Source: Candidatus Poribacteria bacterium (GTDB lineage: Bacteria; Poribacteria; WGA-4E; WGA-3G). Taken from it: 64,000 nt of DNA. The translations under genes were made by a program, and so were the position numbers. This document shows positions 1 through 9,549 of the stretch, piece after piece (positions within the stretch are counted from its first letter, which is position 1; each line of letters opens with the position of its first letter). Location of the stretch: positions 62,001 to 126,000 of the forward strand of contig JAJDUH010000079.1 in NCBI GenBank assembly GCA_022826805.1. The letters run 5' to 3'. The notes beneath the pieces were generated by a model. It had not been told where the DNA came from. It made no database searches and saw only the letters and a program-made list of their open reading frames with translations.

Positions 1-2585
1 TCTTTCGCGGGCTGTTCAATCAGTTTCGCTTCCGCTTCAAAGTATTGAATCGCCTCGCTCCATGCCTGTTCCCATTCTGCGATCCTTCCTAAATACAGGT
101 GAATACCCCTGTATTCTGGCGCATAAGAACGCATGTTTTCAAACACCTTTTTTGCGAGTTGATGCCGATCGATTTCAAAATAAATAACTCCCAGGTGGTA
201 GTTTGCTTCAGGGTTTCTTGGCTGCATTTCTGCGACCTGTTTGAAATCTTCTAAAATCTGGCTATAACGATAAAGTGTATCACCAATCTGCTTGTAGCGG
301 AGTGTGAGCAACCCACGGTAGAAGTAAGCATCCACATAATTCGGGTTTAAGGCGATGGTAGTGGTGTATTCCTTGACAGCCATCTCTGCATGTTGGTGAT
401 AGTCATCCCCCAGTGTTTCCGTATGCTGGTCGAGCAGACGTGCGTAACTATAGTGCCACTCGAAGTTCTCTGGATTGTACTGGTTTGCCAATCCATAATA
501 GCGGATGGCACTCTCACGTTCGTCCCGTTTCTCAAAGATAACTGCAAGCAGGTAATGTAGTTCGGGATGTGCGGGTTCAATTTCCAAGGCGGGTTGATAG
601 ACGCGGATGATGTTATCTTCATCGTTGCGTGCGCGATAAATCGACCCAAGACGAAAAAACGGTTCCGCTTCTGTTGCTTGGATGTTCGTCAAAGGGCTTT
701 GTAAGTCACGTCCTATGTCGGCTTCAAGTAAGGTAGTATCAAGTGTAATCGTTTTTTCATAATGCTCGATGGCTTTGTCTATTTCACCCTGCTGCTCAAG
801 CAGGATTGCGGCGTGATAATGCGCTGCGACGTCATCTGGGTTCAGTTGAACAGTTTCGAGCAATGCTGATAAGGCAGCATCAGACTGTGCTAACGTAAGG
901 TAAGACAGTGCCAATAGATAGTGTGCTTCGGTGGTGTCAGGTTCGATCTCAATAATTTTCTGTAGCGCATTGACAGCTTGTTCATGTGATTCGCGTCCTC
1001 GATAGATATGAACCATTTTGAAAAGCACATCCGTGCGTTGGGAATCTAATACCAGAGTGCGTTCATAAAAGGCGAGTGCGGTGTCTATATCGCCGTTAGC
1101 CTCGTGGCTTTGTCCTAACAGATAGACAGCCACAACATCATCTGGAAAGAGCAGCAGATGTGTGTTTAGCGGTTTTATTGCAGCGCGATAGTTCCCTTCG
1201 TCAAAGGCGTGTTGTCCTTGTGTAATGAATCTATCTGCTAACCCTGGGTCTACTACTAAAGCACGTTTAAAGTAGACAATTGCCGCCGCTATATCGCCTT
1301 GCTGGTGATAGAGTTCTCCAAGTTTGAAATAGACGTCGTTGAAATTTCCCAATGGGAGTTCCATTTGCAGATAACTCGCGTCCGCTTCAATAATTTGAAT
1401 CGTCTTCTCGTAATGCTTAATGGCTTGTTCAGCATTGCCTGCATCAACCTCAATGTTGCCGGCGTAAAAATAGGAACGCGGATCGTCCGGGAGAACCAGT
1501 ATCGCTTTCTCCAGAATTAGCATCGCTGCATCGGCTGGCATCAGCCCAGCGAAGTAGGACTCAAGCGGCGCATAGAAAGCATCCTTAATATGCGGTATCA
1601 AGGACAGTGCCTTTTGGTAATGTGTTAATGCTGTTGCGGTGTCGCCTCTGGTGTAGAGTATATCTCCGAGAGATAGATGTGCTTGTGCGTGGTTTGACTC
1701 AATTTCAAGGGTACGTTGATACAGTCTGATAGCACCTTCAGTATTCCCCTGTTTGTCGAAGATAGTCGCCAATTCATAAACTACCTCCGCTGAATAAGGC
1801 TCGTACTGTGCACCTTTGGCGTATTCTTCCAGTGCGTCGTCGAAGAAACCCTCCGTGGCGAGGACTTGTCCCAATTTGAAATAGGCGGGTGCGAACTTTT
1901 TCTTCTTTTGTGTCAGGTTCTCGAACGTCTCTCGTGCGCGATCTATTTCGCCTTGTGCGAGGTAAACTAAACCGATTCCATGTTGTGGATACTCCCATTT
2001 TCGATTTAACCCTCGCGCCGTCTCAAAGGCGTGGAGTGCCGCCGCATAATTCTGCTGTTTCAGATGAATCTCTCCCATGCGATAGTAAGCCGGATAATAA
2101 TTAGGATTGAGACGAATGCAAGTTTCAAATTCAGCGAGTGCAGACTCGTTTTCTTCTCGTTGTTGATGGATACCGCCAAGGTTGAAATGTGCCCAAAACA
2201 GATCTGGCGCGATCTTGAGTGCATATTGTAAATAGGTAATTGCAGGGTCAAGTGTTTCACCTGTTTCCGTGGCATGAAGTGCATGTGTATAGCCCAGACC
2301 GTAATAAAACGCTGCATCGATTGTCGCAGAAGACGGTTGGCGATTTTCCTTTTGTGATTCATACAGTGTTAAGAGGGCAGAGAGTCGTCCATCTTCCTGC
2401 CACTTGCGAATGAAATCTCGGTGTTTTTCTGCTGGTCGTTTTTTCTCTTGCAGGACCTTTGTGAAGTCCTTTTTCATGTTCGATTCCCATTTTTCTGCTG
2501 CGAGTGCTTGTATCGCAATTGTGTTGCCCCATAAGTATGTAATTAAAGCGATAAGTATGGTGGTCGTTTTCATTATTTTTTTCAT
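1..2585 (-). CDS. Secreted tetratricopeptide-repeat protein, 3' end beyond window
   Basis: The reading frame opens at an ATG at 2585 on the minus strand and stays in frame to the left edge, so at least 861 residues are present and the C-terminus is missing. The N-terminus (MKKIMKTTTILIALITYLWG, then a short small-residue stretch ending A-L-A-A-E-K) looks like a Sec signal peptide. The rest reads as back-to-back 34-residue TPR helical pairs with the usual W/L/G/Y/A/F/A/P spacing, for example A-x-F-N-L-G and Y-Y-R-M-G-E followed by A-L-x-x-F-E. TPRs are protein-protein scaffolds; no enzymatic domain is visible in the part seen. It begins 26 nt after the ribokinase stop and probably shares its promoter. 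The role is unknown. An extracytoplasmic scaffold is my inference from the signal peptide. Confidence 0.85.
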   Translation of the reverse strand, partial: MKKIMKTTTILIALITYLWGNTIAIQALAAEKWESNMKKDFTKVLQEKKRPAEKHRDFIRKWQEDGRLSALLTLYESQKENRQPSSATIDAAFYYGLGYTHALHATETGETLDPAITYLQYALKIAPDLFWAHFNLGGIHQQREENESALAEFETCIRLNPNYYPAYYRMGEIHLKQQNYAAALHAFETARGLNRKWEYPQHGIGLVYLAQGEIDRARETFENLTQKKKKFAPAYFKLGQVLATEGFFDDALEEYAKGAQYEPYSAEVVYELATIFDKQGNTEGAIRLYQRTLEIESNHAQAHLSLGDILYTRGDTATALTHYQKALSLIPHIKDAFYAPLESYFAGLMPADAAMLILEKAILVLPDDPRSYFYAGNIEVDAGNAEQAIKHYEKTIQIIEADASYLQMELPLGNFNDVYFKLGELYHQQGDIAAAIVYFKRALVVDPGLADRFITQGQHAFDEGNYRAAIKPLNTHLLLFPDDVVAVYLLGQSHEANGDIDTALAFYERTLVLDSQRTDVLFKMVHIYRGRESHEQAVNALQKIIEIEPDTTEAHYLLALSYLTLAQSDAALSALLETVQLNPDDVAAHYHAAILLEQQGEIDKAIEHYEKTITLDTTLLEADIGRDLQSPLTNIQATEAEPFFRLGSIYRARNDEDNIIRVYQPALEIEPAHPELHYLLAVIFEKRDERESAIRYYGLANQYNPENFEWHYSYARLLDQHTETLGDDYHQHAEMAVKEYTTTIALNPNYVDAYFYRGLLTLRYKQIGDTLYRYSQILEDFKQVAEMQPRNPEANYHLGVIYFEIDRHQLAKKVFENMRSYAPEYRGIHLYLGRIAEWEQAWSEAIQYFEAEAKLIEQPAK

Positions 2586-2611
2586 CGTCTGTTCCTCAGT
2601 TCCTAATGTTT

Positions 2612-3586
2612 TTAGTCGTTTTGTTTTTGATGAGATTGGGACATTAGAAGATCTACTTTTGCACGGGTTGGCATAGAAGGTGTCGCGCCGATTACTGTTA
2701 CTGCTGCTGCACCTGCGGCATTTGCAAATGCGATTGCTTCACCTAAAGTTTCACCGCTTGCCAATGCGGTTGCGAGTGCGCCACAGAAAGCGTCGCCTGC
2801 TCCCGTCGTATCTACAGCATCAACAGAGAGTGCGGGAATACGTTCGGATGTTCTGGATGTCAATATCAATGCGCCTTGTTCTCCAAGTGTTAGCACTACA
2901 GCAGATGTCGTAGTGTCCACCATGCGAGCACGCAATACCTCTGCTGCGTTGCGTGCCTCTTCGTCATTACTTACCTGCATTCCTGATAGTAACTCAGTTT
3001 CGGATTGGTTGGGCGTAAGAATATCAACGAATGCCAGCAGACTATCTGGAAGAGGCTGTGCAGGTGCTGGATTTAATATCACAGTTGTCCCCTCACTTTT
3101 TGCACTGCCTTTGGCAATTGCTGCAGCGTGTTCGGATGCCGCAATCGGTGTCTCTAATTGCAAGAGAAGCACATCGGCGTCGGAGATGCAGTCGGCGGCA
3201 GCGTCTATATCTGTTGTTGTCAACGCCATGTTTGCGCGCGGCACCACAATAATGCTATTGTCGCCGTCTGGTTCAACGACGATAGTTGCTACACCCGTCC
3301 CGGTGTCAGTACGTTTTCTGACAAATCTACTATCAATATGTTCGTTTTCTGTCGCAGTGAGCAGCATCTCCCCAAAAGAATCTGCACCAACACTACCGAT
3401 GAGCGTGACCTCGGCACCCAATCGAGCTGCGGCAGTTGCTTGATTAAATCCTTTTCCGCCTGTGAAAATGTTAAAGGCATCTCCGATGAGTGTTTCCCCT
3501 TTGTCTGGGCGCTTTGTTGCGTGGCATACTAAGTCAATGTTCAGACTGCCGACGACGGTAACTTTCGGTGTTCTGCTGTTCCTCAC
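2612..3586 (-). CDS. rbsK: Ribokinase-family (PfkB) sugar kinase
   Basis: This 324-residue protein matches the PfkB/ribokinase family in length and architecture. The N-terminal VVGSLNIDLV strand is followed by the substrate-binding G-G-K-G-x-N-Q-A motif near residue 43. The anion-hole and catalytic-base signature DTTGAGDAFCGAL lies near residue 265. The closest functional analogue is RbsK, which phosphorylates D-ribose to ribose 5-phosphate with ATP in the cytoplasm; related family members act on other sugars or nucleosides, so the substrate is inferred. The ATG at 3586 has upstream purines and a near-perfect sigma-70 promoter. It is divergent from the NhaC-like gene and leads a two-gene unit with the TPR protein. 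No ribose transporter is seen nearby. Confidence 0.9.
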   Translation of the reverse strand: MRNSRTPKVTVVGSLNIDLVCHATKRPDKGETLIGDAFNIFTGGKGFNQATAAARLGAEVTLIGSVGADSFGEMLLTATENEHIDSRFVRKRTDTGTGVATIVVEPDGDNSIIVVPRANMALTTTDIDAAADCISDADVLLLQLETPIAASEHAAAIAKGSAKSEGTTVILNPAPAQPLPDSLLAFVDILTPNQSETELLSGMQVSNDEEARNAAEVLRARMVDTTTSAVVLTLGEQGALILTSRTSERIPALSVDAVDTTGAGDAFCGALATALASGETLGEAIAFANAAGAAAVTVIGATPSMPTRAKVDLLMSQSHQKQND

Positions 3587-3620
3587 GACTTGCTCCTGTT
3601 TTTTGTAACGATTTTAGACA

Positions 3621-3650
3621 ATTATAGTTGACGTGCAGTGCAAGTGTCAA
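3621..3650 (-). promoter_or_regulatory. Sigma-70 promoter for ribokinase unit
   Basis: On the minus strand TTGACA (3650-3645), an 18-nt spacer and TATAAT (3626-3621) form a consensus promoter. The predicted transcript start lies about 28 nt upstream of the ATG at 3586. Confidence 0.8.
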
Positions 3651-3671
3651 GGGTTTTGTGGTGGTTTTGGC

Positions 3672-3700
3672 TTGCGTGTTGCCTCAGAAACTGCTATTAT
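3672..3700 (+). promoter_or_regulatory. Sigma-70 promoter for NhaC-like gene
   Basis: TTGCGT (3672-3677), a 17-nt spacer and TATTAT (3695-3700) precede the antiporter gene on the plus strand. It lies back to back with the ribokinase promoter inside a short divergent intergenic region. Confidence 0.6.
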
Positions 3701-3743
3701 GCACGTAAGCTGCGGGATGTAAATCTTGAGTGTAGGAAGCGAG

Positions 3744-5444
3744 GTGTATCGTAATAGATTGATGAATTCTAAATTAAAATATGCGATCGGCTTTTTAATC
3801 TTTTTCGGAATCTGCTTTATTTTTAGATGGCGTGCTGAGCAGGTTGGAGGCGCGGAAACGCTTGTATGGTACAGCGTAATTCCACCGCTGCTTGCTGTCA
3901 CGTTAGCGATTCTGACAGCCCGATTGTTTCCGAGCCTCTGTATAGCAGTGGGTGTTGGGATTGTACTTTCATGGTATCAGCAACGTGCCACCCCCATCGG
4001 CTTTTTGACGGAAATCGTCTGGTTTGTTCGTGCTGTGAGCATCGGAAACGATGGAGTAGACCTATTCAATTTCTGGGTTGTTCTGTTTGTTTGTCTTATC
4101 ATGGCGACGATCTCTGTGGTGGTAGCCTCCGGGGGCATTAGTGGTGTTGTTGTTTGGCTTTCTCGGTTTGCGAAGGGCCCGCGATCTTCGCAATTTATCA
4201 CAGGATTGATGGGGATCATTATTTTTATTGGGGATTACTCCAATGCGATGCTCGTCGGACCTACCATGCGTCCGTTAACCGACCATTATCGCGTCAGCCG
4301 TGAAAAATTGGCGTTTCTTGTGGATTCCACGAGCGCGCCGATTGCGGGTCTGGCATTTGTTAGCACGTGGATCGGTTATGAAGTCGGTCTCTTTAACGAT
4401 GTGGCGGAGACAATCGGACTCGACCGTGATGGGTATTCTATGTTCTTCGATGCACTCGGCTTTCGGTTTTACTGCATTCTAACGATTATCTTTGTTATTG
4501 TCAACGCACTCAGTGGTAAGGATTATGGCGCCATGCACAAAGCAGAGAGGCGTGCGAGAGAGACAGGAAACATTGCCGCGCCAGATGCCCAAGCACTCGG
4601 ACACGCCGCATCCTTTACCAGTTTACCAAATGCTGTTGTTCAACCCTTATCAGCGGTTTTACCGCTCTTGGCACTTTTTGGGCTGCTTTTAGGGGGTTTC
4701 TGGATAGATGGTAAAGGCACGGGATCGATTCTCTCGCTAACTGCGTGGCGAGATGCACTTTCAGCGGCGGACAATGTCAAGATTCTCGCTTGTGCGGCGG
4801 CAAGTGCGTTTATTATTGCGATTATCTGCGCCCGCGGTCTTTCAAAACTGCGATTCTCAGAGATCATACCGGTCATCTGGAGTGGTATAAAGGGGAGTCT
4901 CACGCCGTTGAGCATTCTGTTATTGGCATGGGGCTTAAAAGCGTGCTGTGATAGATTGATGACGGGTCAATTTCTTGCGACAATGCTCAGTGATGTCGTT
5001 TCACCGCTCTGGTTCCCGATTTTCGTCTTTATATGTGCGTCTGTTACTTCTTTCGCGACCGGCACGAGTTGGGGAACGATGGCGATCCTGATTCCGACTG
5101 CGATTCCTGTTGCATTCTCACTTGACAACGGGAGTTACGGACTCACGACAATCATTTGCCTCGGTGCGGTGCTGGATGGTGCAATCTTTGGGGATCACTG
5201 CTCGCCGCTTTCAGATACGACGATTCTCAGTTCTATCGCCAGTAGTTGCGACCCGTTGCACCATGTAAGGACGCAATTACCCTATAGTCTCACTGTTGCA
5301 GGCATTGCCCTGTTTTGTGGCTATCTTCCTGCCGCTCTCGGTGCCGCTTCAGGGATTGGAATTGCTGGCGGTACGGGTGTAATTATCTTGCTGTTTTTTG
5401 CAGTTGCTGGCTTCCGCAGGTTCCAAGAATCGCGGAGCGTTTAA
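3744..5444 (+). CDS. NhaC-family Na+/H+ antiporter-like membrane protein
   Basis: A polytopic inner-membrane protein with about 12 hydrophobic segments. Family marks of the NhaC/ion-transporter superfamily are visible: GDYSNAML (about one third along), GTSWGTMAILIP near residue 440, and GDHCSPLSDTTILSS near residue 483, where conserved Asp and Ser residues are expected to line the ion path. NhaC proteins exchange Na+ (or an organic anion) for H+; the substrate is inferred. The start is uncertain: TTG 3726, GTG 3744 and ATG 3762 are in frame. I chose GTG 3744 because AGGA sits 6 nt upstream. It leads a plus-strand unit with an SDR dehydrogenase and a cupin, which suggests uptake or export of a carbohydrate-derived acid. 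Confidence 0.85.
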   Translation: MYRNRLMNSKLKYAIGFLIFFGICFIFRWRAEQVGGAETLVWYSVIPPLLAVTLAILTARLFPSLCIAVGVGIVLSWYQQRATPIGFLTEIVWFVRAVSIGNDGVDLFNFWVVLFVCLIMATISVVVASGGISGVVVWLSRFAKGPRSSQFITGLMGIIIFIGDYSNAMLVGPTMRPLTDHYRVSREKLAFLVDSTSAPIAGLAFVSTWIGYEVGLFNDVAETIGLDRDGYSMFFDALGFRFYCILTIIFVIVNALSGKDYGAMHKAERRARETGNIAAPDAQALGHAASFTSLPNAVVQPLSAVLPLLALFGLLLGGFWIDGKGTGSILSLTAWRDALSAADNVKILACAAASAFIIAIICARGLSKLRFSEIIPVIWSGIKGSLTPLSILLLAWGLKACCDRLMTGQFLATMLSDVVSPLWFPIFVFICASVTSFATGTSWGTMAILIPTAIPVAFSLDNGSYGLTTIICLGAVLDGAIFGDHCSPLSDTTILSSIASSCDPLHHVRTQLPYSLTVAGIALFCGYLPAALGAASGIGIAGGTGVIILLFFAVAGFRRFQESRSV

Positions 5445-5537
5445 CCGACGTTGTGCTTAAAATTTTGGACGGAAGAGGTTAATTGTTGGCTGAGTTTGAA
5501 CTCCGCCAGCGAAAGTAGGGTTTGGAGGAGAAATAGT

Positions 5538-6356
5538 ATGAAAGTTGCACTTGAAGGAAAGGTCGCGATTGTTACAGGTGGCGCGCAAGGTATCGGTCGC
5601 TCTATTGTGGAGGCGTTAATTGACAACGGCGCACAGGTGGCAATTATCGATATCGACATACAGGCGGGTAAGAAAACCGCTGAGGAAATTCAACAGAGTG
5701 GTGGGACATGTCTGTTCGTAGAGGGCGATGTATCCAACGCTTCGGAGATGGTGTCTGCTGCAGATCAGGTGGCATCACATTTTGGTAAAATAGAAATTCT
5801 GGTGAACAATGCTGGGATTAACACACGGAGCGACAGGGTTCCGATTCATCGGTATACCTTTGAGGATTGGCAACGGATTCTGGATATAGACCTTACCGGT
5901 GTTTTTACGGCGAGTCGTGCTGTCATTCCGCATATTATCGAAGGTCATAACAAGTCTGGTGCTGAGGACGCCACTGGTAGGATTGTTAACATCAGTTCTA
6001 TTGCTGGGCTGGTGCCGCTGCGTTTGCAGAGTGCTTATGTGGCAGCGAAAGCCGGGGTCGCCAATCTGACGCGTTCTATGGCTTTGGAACTTGGACCAGA
6101 AGGAATTCTGGTGAATGCTGTCGCGCCAGGTTCAACGCTGACACGCGGCACGAAAGCCCTCTTTTACGGAGATGATGGTGTGTACACAGAAAACGCCGCG
6201 AGTCTGCTATCACATATCCCACTTGGACGCCCTGGAAAAACCACGGAGATTGCAGCGGCGGTGCTCTTTCTTGTTTCGCCGGATGCAAGTTATATTAACG
6301 GTACGATCCTGCCAGTAGACGGCGGTTGGACTGCTGGCTACACACGGGATTGGTAA
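5538..6356 (+). CDS. SDR-family NAD(P)-dependent dehydrogenase
   Basis: A 272-residue classical short-chain dehydrogenase/reductase. The Rossmann dinucleotide motif TGGAQGIG lies near residue 13, NNAG near residue 90, and the catalytic Ser in NISSIAG precedes the Y-V-A-A-K (Y-x3-K) motif. An acidic residue after the second strand (IIDID) suggests NAD(H) preference. The C-terminal SPDASYINGTILPVDGG is typical of the family. I placed the start at ATG 5538 because GGAGGAG lies just upstream; the frame is open further upstream, but that part does not look coding. The substrate is unknown. The position between an antiporter and a cupin suggests oxidation of a sugar or polyol imported by the neighbour. 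Confidence 0.92.
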   Translation: MKVALEGKVAIVTGGAQGIGRSIVEALIDNGAQVAIIDIDIQAGKKTAEEIQQSGGTCLFVEGDVSNASEMVSAADQVASHFGKIEILVNNAGINTRSDRVPIHRYTFEDWQRILDIDLTGVFTASRAVIPHIIEGHNKSGAEDATGRIVNISSIAGLVPLRLQSAYVAAKAGVANLTRSMALELGPEGILVNAVAPGSTLTRGTKALFYGDDGVYTENAASLLSHIPLGRPGKTTEIAAAVLFLVSPDASYINGTILPVDGGWTAGYTRDW

Positions 6357-6414
6357 ATCACCGCTGCGTGATGGCACACAGCGTGTGTCTATTATTGTTA
6401 GACAAGGAGAAGAG

Positions 6415-6831
6415 ATGGCAAAGATTACTATGTTTAAAGGGTATCAAGGGGAACCACCTATTCCAAAACCGAGGCATCAGGTTCAAGCGAACGTTGTCAC
6501 GGTCCAAGACGGGGTTCCTGTAAAGTATTCAGGTTGCGATGGCATTGGTGTACGTGTCGTGCATCCTGCGAACCCAAGCGCGCCCGCACAGAACTTAGGT
6601 TTGGTTATGTTTTTTGTGCCACCACACGTCGTTCTTGAACCGGGGAGTCACCACACTGAGGAGTGCTATGTCATTCTAAAAGGGAAAGGAGTAATGACAA
6701 TCGCTGGTGAAAAAGTTCCCGTTGAAGCGGGGACGTTCATCCATCTCCCACCGTGGTGTGAACACGGCATTGAAAATACAGGGGATGAGTCGATGGAAGT
6801 CCTAATCTGTACATCGCCACCGAACCCATAA
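6415..6831 (+). CDS. Small cupin-domain protein
   Basis: This 138-residue single-domain cupin shows both beta-barrel motifs: G-S-H-H-T-E-E-C-Y with E-x-x-V-x-x-G-x-G, then G-T-F-I-H-L-P-P-W-x-E-H-G-I-x-N-T. The His/Glu residues expected to bind a divalent metal are present. Such proteins include sugar isomerases, dioxygenases and simple binding proteins, so the reaction cannot be named. The start ATG 6415 has AAGGAG 5 nt upstream; a GTG at 6385 lacks this. It is 58 nt after the SDR gene and probably co-transcribed, which suggests a shared small-molecule pathway. Confidence 0.85.
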   Translation: MAKITMFKGYQGEPPIPKPRHQVQANVVTVQDGVPVKYSGCDGIGVRVVHPANPSAPAQNLGLVMFFVPPHVVLEPGSHHTEECYVILKGKGVMTIAGEKVPVEAGTFIHLPPWCEHGIENTGDESMEVLICTSPPNP

Positions 6832-6854
6832 ATTGAGTAAAAAATAGGGTTTCC

Positions 6855-6897
6855 AGTGGTTTAAGCCACTAATTGTGGCGTTATCCACGCTTTTTTA
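6855..6897 (+). terminator. Double hairpin with T-run after the cupin gene
   Basis: Two consecutive stem-loops, AGTGG/CCACT (6855-6870) and GTGG/CCAC (6875-6888), are followed by a run of six T (6891-6896). This fits an intrinsic terminator for the antiporter-SDR-cupin unit; both stems are short. Confidence 0.45.
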
Positions 6898-7010
6898 TGC
6901 TTTTATGTATTTTTTTTTCAACTTTTTCTGCAAACCTTCGTTAAATAAAGTATCCTAAGTGTTTTATATAGGCTATAAACCATGCCTTTAATCTTTGGGG
7001 GTTTTTATTT

Positions 7011-9467
7011 ATGCGAGGGATAATGCCGAAGTCATCCAATGTGCGGAGAGAATTCTTACGGAAGAGACCTTTTGGTGGGAAGTCCGCATTTGAACAATTG
7101 GGGGACGACGAGCTAACCACAGTCGAAGAGGTGCCCGAGGAATTGGAGCATCGGGCACATGCATTGTTTACGGATGGCGAGGAAATTAAAGTCGCCGTTT
7201 CAACCGATCTTAAGTTCGATGGCGACTACGGTAAGGATTGGGTGATTGTTACTGATAGGCGGCTCATTGCCTTTAATCAGAACGGTACTCCAAAACATCA
7301 ACTTCAGGAAATTTCACTTGCGTCGGTTTCGGCTGTTGAAATCGTTGAGATGTATGGGAACAACATTTTAAAGGTCCGAACATCCGATAAGGCGGTTGAG
7401 GTAGCACGTTACTCGCGCCGCTTTACGCCAAAGTTTGAACTGGCGACGCCTGAGTTGGAGACGCTTGTCCAAGATGCGAATCCAGAAGCCGATCAAGAAA
7501 AACAACACCGTCCGCAAGGGCTGGGAAAAAATAAAGGCAAATGCGAAAAATGCGGACAACCACTACCTCGTTGGTCAGGGGTCTGTGTTCATTGTGTCGA
7601 AAAAGGGAAACTCATTTTTCGGCTTATTAAATATTCGCACCCGTTCTGGCACGTCGCTATTCCTGCGCTTGCCTTGATGATGGTAATCCGACTCGTTTCG
7701 CTTCTCCCTGCTGTTCTGAGTAAGGAGATGGTTGATAATATCCTTGTTCCGGCAGAAAGGAACATAAGCGGTGCTACGCTAACTGCGACGGGTGAACCGA
7801 TTCCAGATCCCACGTGGGGACAACTTAGTGGGATCGTCGAGGGTATTTCGGGTTGGTTAACGCTTCCAGTGGCTGGAAGTTGGGGGCACCTTACCACCAT
7901 TGTTATTTTAATGGTTAGCTTCAATGTTTTCACCATGGGGGCTTCCGCTGTACGAGGGTACATGATGGCGTGGGTGGGCCAAAATATCACACGCCGACTT
8001 CGGAACGAAACGTATGACCATCTTAACTCACTCTCGTTAGATTTTTACAATCAGCGCGATACCGGTAACCTCATGTCGAGGATCACAAGCGACGTGGCAA
8101 GGCTTCGGGATTTCATCGCCAACGGGTTACAAGATCTGATCGGTGATTCGCTGACGCTTGTCAACATCTGTATTATTATGTTTCTTACCAATTGGAAACT
8201 TGCCGCATGGACGCTGATTCCAGTCCCTTGCCTTATCTTCTTCACCATCTTTTTTGGGAAAAAGATGAGCAAGGTCTTTTCCGTGTTATGGAAGCGGTAT
8301 GCTGATGTGAGTACTATATTGGCAAGCACTATTCCAGGCGTGCGCGTCGTCAAAGCTTTTGCGCGCGAACGCTATGAGGTAAACAGATTTAGCGAAAAGA
8401 CATATCAAGTGTTTGATGGCGAAATGAATGCGGCAAAGTTGTGGACCCTCTATCGTCCAATCATGGAATTTATTATTTTCTCCGGTTCGATCCTAATATG
8501 GTTGATTGGTGGTTCACAAATCTTTAATGGGCTATTAACGCTCGGCGAACTCTTTATGTTCCAGGCATTGATGGGACGGTTTTTCAGACCGGTCTACACG
8601 CTTTGTCAGATGAATGAGAGATTCATCCGAGCCGCAACTTCTGCCGACCGTGTATTTGAAATTATAGACACACCCCCAAGTGTTGCTGATAAGGAAGATG
8701 CTGTTACCCTTGAAAACATTAAAGGTGAAGTTGAATTCAAAGATGTCTATTTCTCTTACGATACAGAAAAGAACGCACTCAACGGTGTCACTTTCCGAGC
8801 AGAAGCAGGTGAGATGATTGGGCTTGTTGGGCATAGCGGTGCGGGAAAAAGCACTGTGATCAACCTGATTACCCGTTTCTACGACCCGAGTGAAGGTTCA
8901 ATAGAGATTGACGGACACGACAGCCGGGATATTAAGCTAAAGGCACTGCGGCAGCAAGTGGGTGTGGTTCTTCAAGATCCGTTCCTGTTCCAAGGTACAG
9001 TCGCTGAAAATATTGGTTATTCGAAACCGGGTGCTACGCGGCATGAAATTATTGCCGCAGCGAAAGCCGCAAACGCACATGAGTTTATCGTCAAGTTCCC
9101 CGATGGCTACGATACAATGGTCGGTGAACGCGGGGCACGCGTCTCTGGTGGTGAACGCCAGCGGATTTCTATTGCTCGCGCAATTCTGAAAAATCCGAGG
9201 ATTCTTATCTTGGACGAGGCGACATCCTCTGTGGATACAGAGACTGAATCGAATATTCAGGAAGCATTGGAGCGGCTTGTTCGCGGGCGTACTGTATTTG
9301 CTATCGCTCACCGACTTTCTACACTTAAATATGCCAATCGACTGGTTGTGCTGAAAGATGGAAAGGTTGACGAAATCGGAACGCATGAGGAACTTCTTGC
9401 CAAGGATGGGACTTATGCAGGCTTGTGTGAAAAGCAGACGGAATTATCAAAGATTCGTGCGTTATAG
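7011..9467 (+). CDS. ABC exporter with N-terminal PH-like domain and zinc ribbon
   Basis: An 818-residue half-transporter with an unusual front end. Residues ~40-150 look like a bacterial PH-like fold (acidic strands, WVIVTDRRLIAFN). Residues ~175-193 hold a C-x2-C...C-x2-C ribbon (CEKCGQPLPRWSGVCVHC). From ~205 come six membrane helices of a type-I exporter (MsbA-like), then a nucleotide-binding domain: Walker A GHSGAGKST (~606), signature SGGERQR (~713), Walker B ILILDEATSSVD (~731) and AHR H-loop (~765). The next gene encodes DUF1854. Such ABC/DUF1854 pairs are known, in some bacteria named as cyanophycin-metabolism associated, and are thought to work together; the cargo is unknown. ATG 7011 or ATG 7023 may be the start. 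Confidence 0.9.
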   Translation: MRGIMPKSSNVRREFLRKRPFGGKSAFEQLGDDELTTVEEVPEELEHRAHALFTDGEEIKVAVSTDLKFDGDYGKDWVIVTDRRLIAFNQNGTPKHQLQEISLASVSAVEIVEMYGNNILKVRTSDKAVEVARYSRRFTPKFELATPELETLVQDANPEADQEKQHRPQGLGKNKGKCEKCGQPLPRWSGVCVHCVEKGKLIFRLIKYSHPFWHVAIPALALMMVIRLVSLLPAVLSKEMVDNILVPAERNISGATLTATGEPIPDPTWGQLSGIVEGISGWLTLPVAGSWGHLTTIVILMVSFNVFTMGASAVRGYMMAWVGQNITRRLRNETYDHLNSLSLDFYNQRDTGNLMSRITSDVARLRDFIANGLQDLIGDSLTLVNICIIMFLTNWKLAAWTLIPVPCLIFFTIFFGKKMSKVFSVLWKRYADVSTILASTIPGVRVVKAFARERYEVNRFSEKTYQVFDGEMNAAKLWTLYRPIMEFIIFSGSILIWLIGGSQIFNGLLTLGELFMFQALMGRFFRPVYTLCQMNERFIRAATSADRVFEIIDTPPSVADKEDAVTLENIKGEVEFKDVYFSYDTEKNALNGVTFRAEAGEMIGLVGHSGAGKSTVINLITRFYDPSEGSIEIDGHDSRDIKLKALRQQVGVVLQDPFLFQGTVAENIGYSKPGATRHEIIAAAKAANAHEFIVKFPDGYDTMVGERGARVSGGERQRISIARAILKNPRILILDEATSSVDTETESNIQEALERLVRGRTVFAIAHRLSTLKYANRLVVLKDGKVDEIGTHEELLAKDGTYAGLCEKQTELSKIRAL

Positions 9468-9479
9468 GTAACCATGCTG

Positions 9480-9512
9480 TTCTGGTGCGTGCTTTGAAAG
9501 TGCGCACCAGAA
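9480..9512 (+). promoter_or_regulatory. 10-bp perfect hairpin between ABC exporter and DUF1854 genes
   Basis: TTCTGGTGCG (9480-9489) pairs perfectly with CGCACCAGAA (9503-9512), with a further CTTT/AAAG match in the loop. No T-run follows. It lies in the 82-nt gap between two genes expected to work together, so it is more likely an mRNA processing or attenuation element than a full terminator. Confidence 0.5.
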
Positions 9513-9549
9513 ACGCCTTCCTTGATATGGAAGAAGGAGAAACTGCGTA

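Noticed and set aside
2913..3443. A 176-residue plus-strand open frame
   Set aside because: Antisense to ribokinase; Ser/Ala-rich shadow of the kinase codons.
5451..5537. N-terminal extension of the SDR protein
   Set aside because: The strong GGAGGAG lies before ATG 5538 and the extension has no SDR character.
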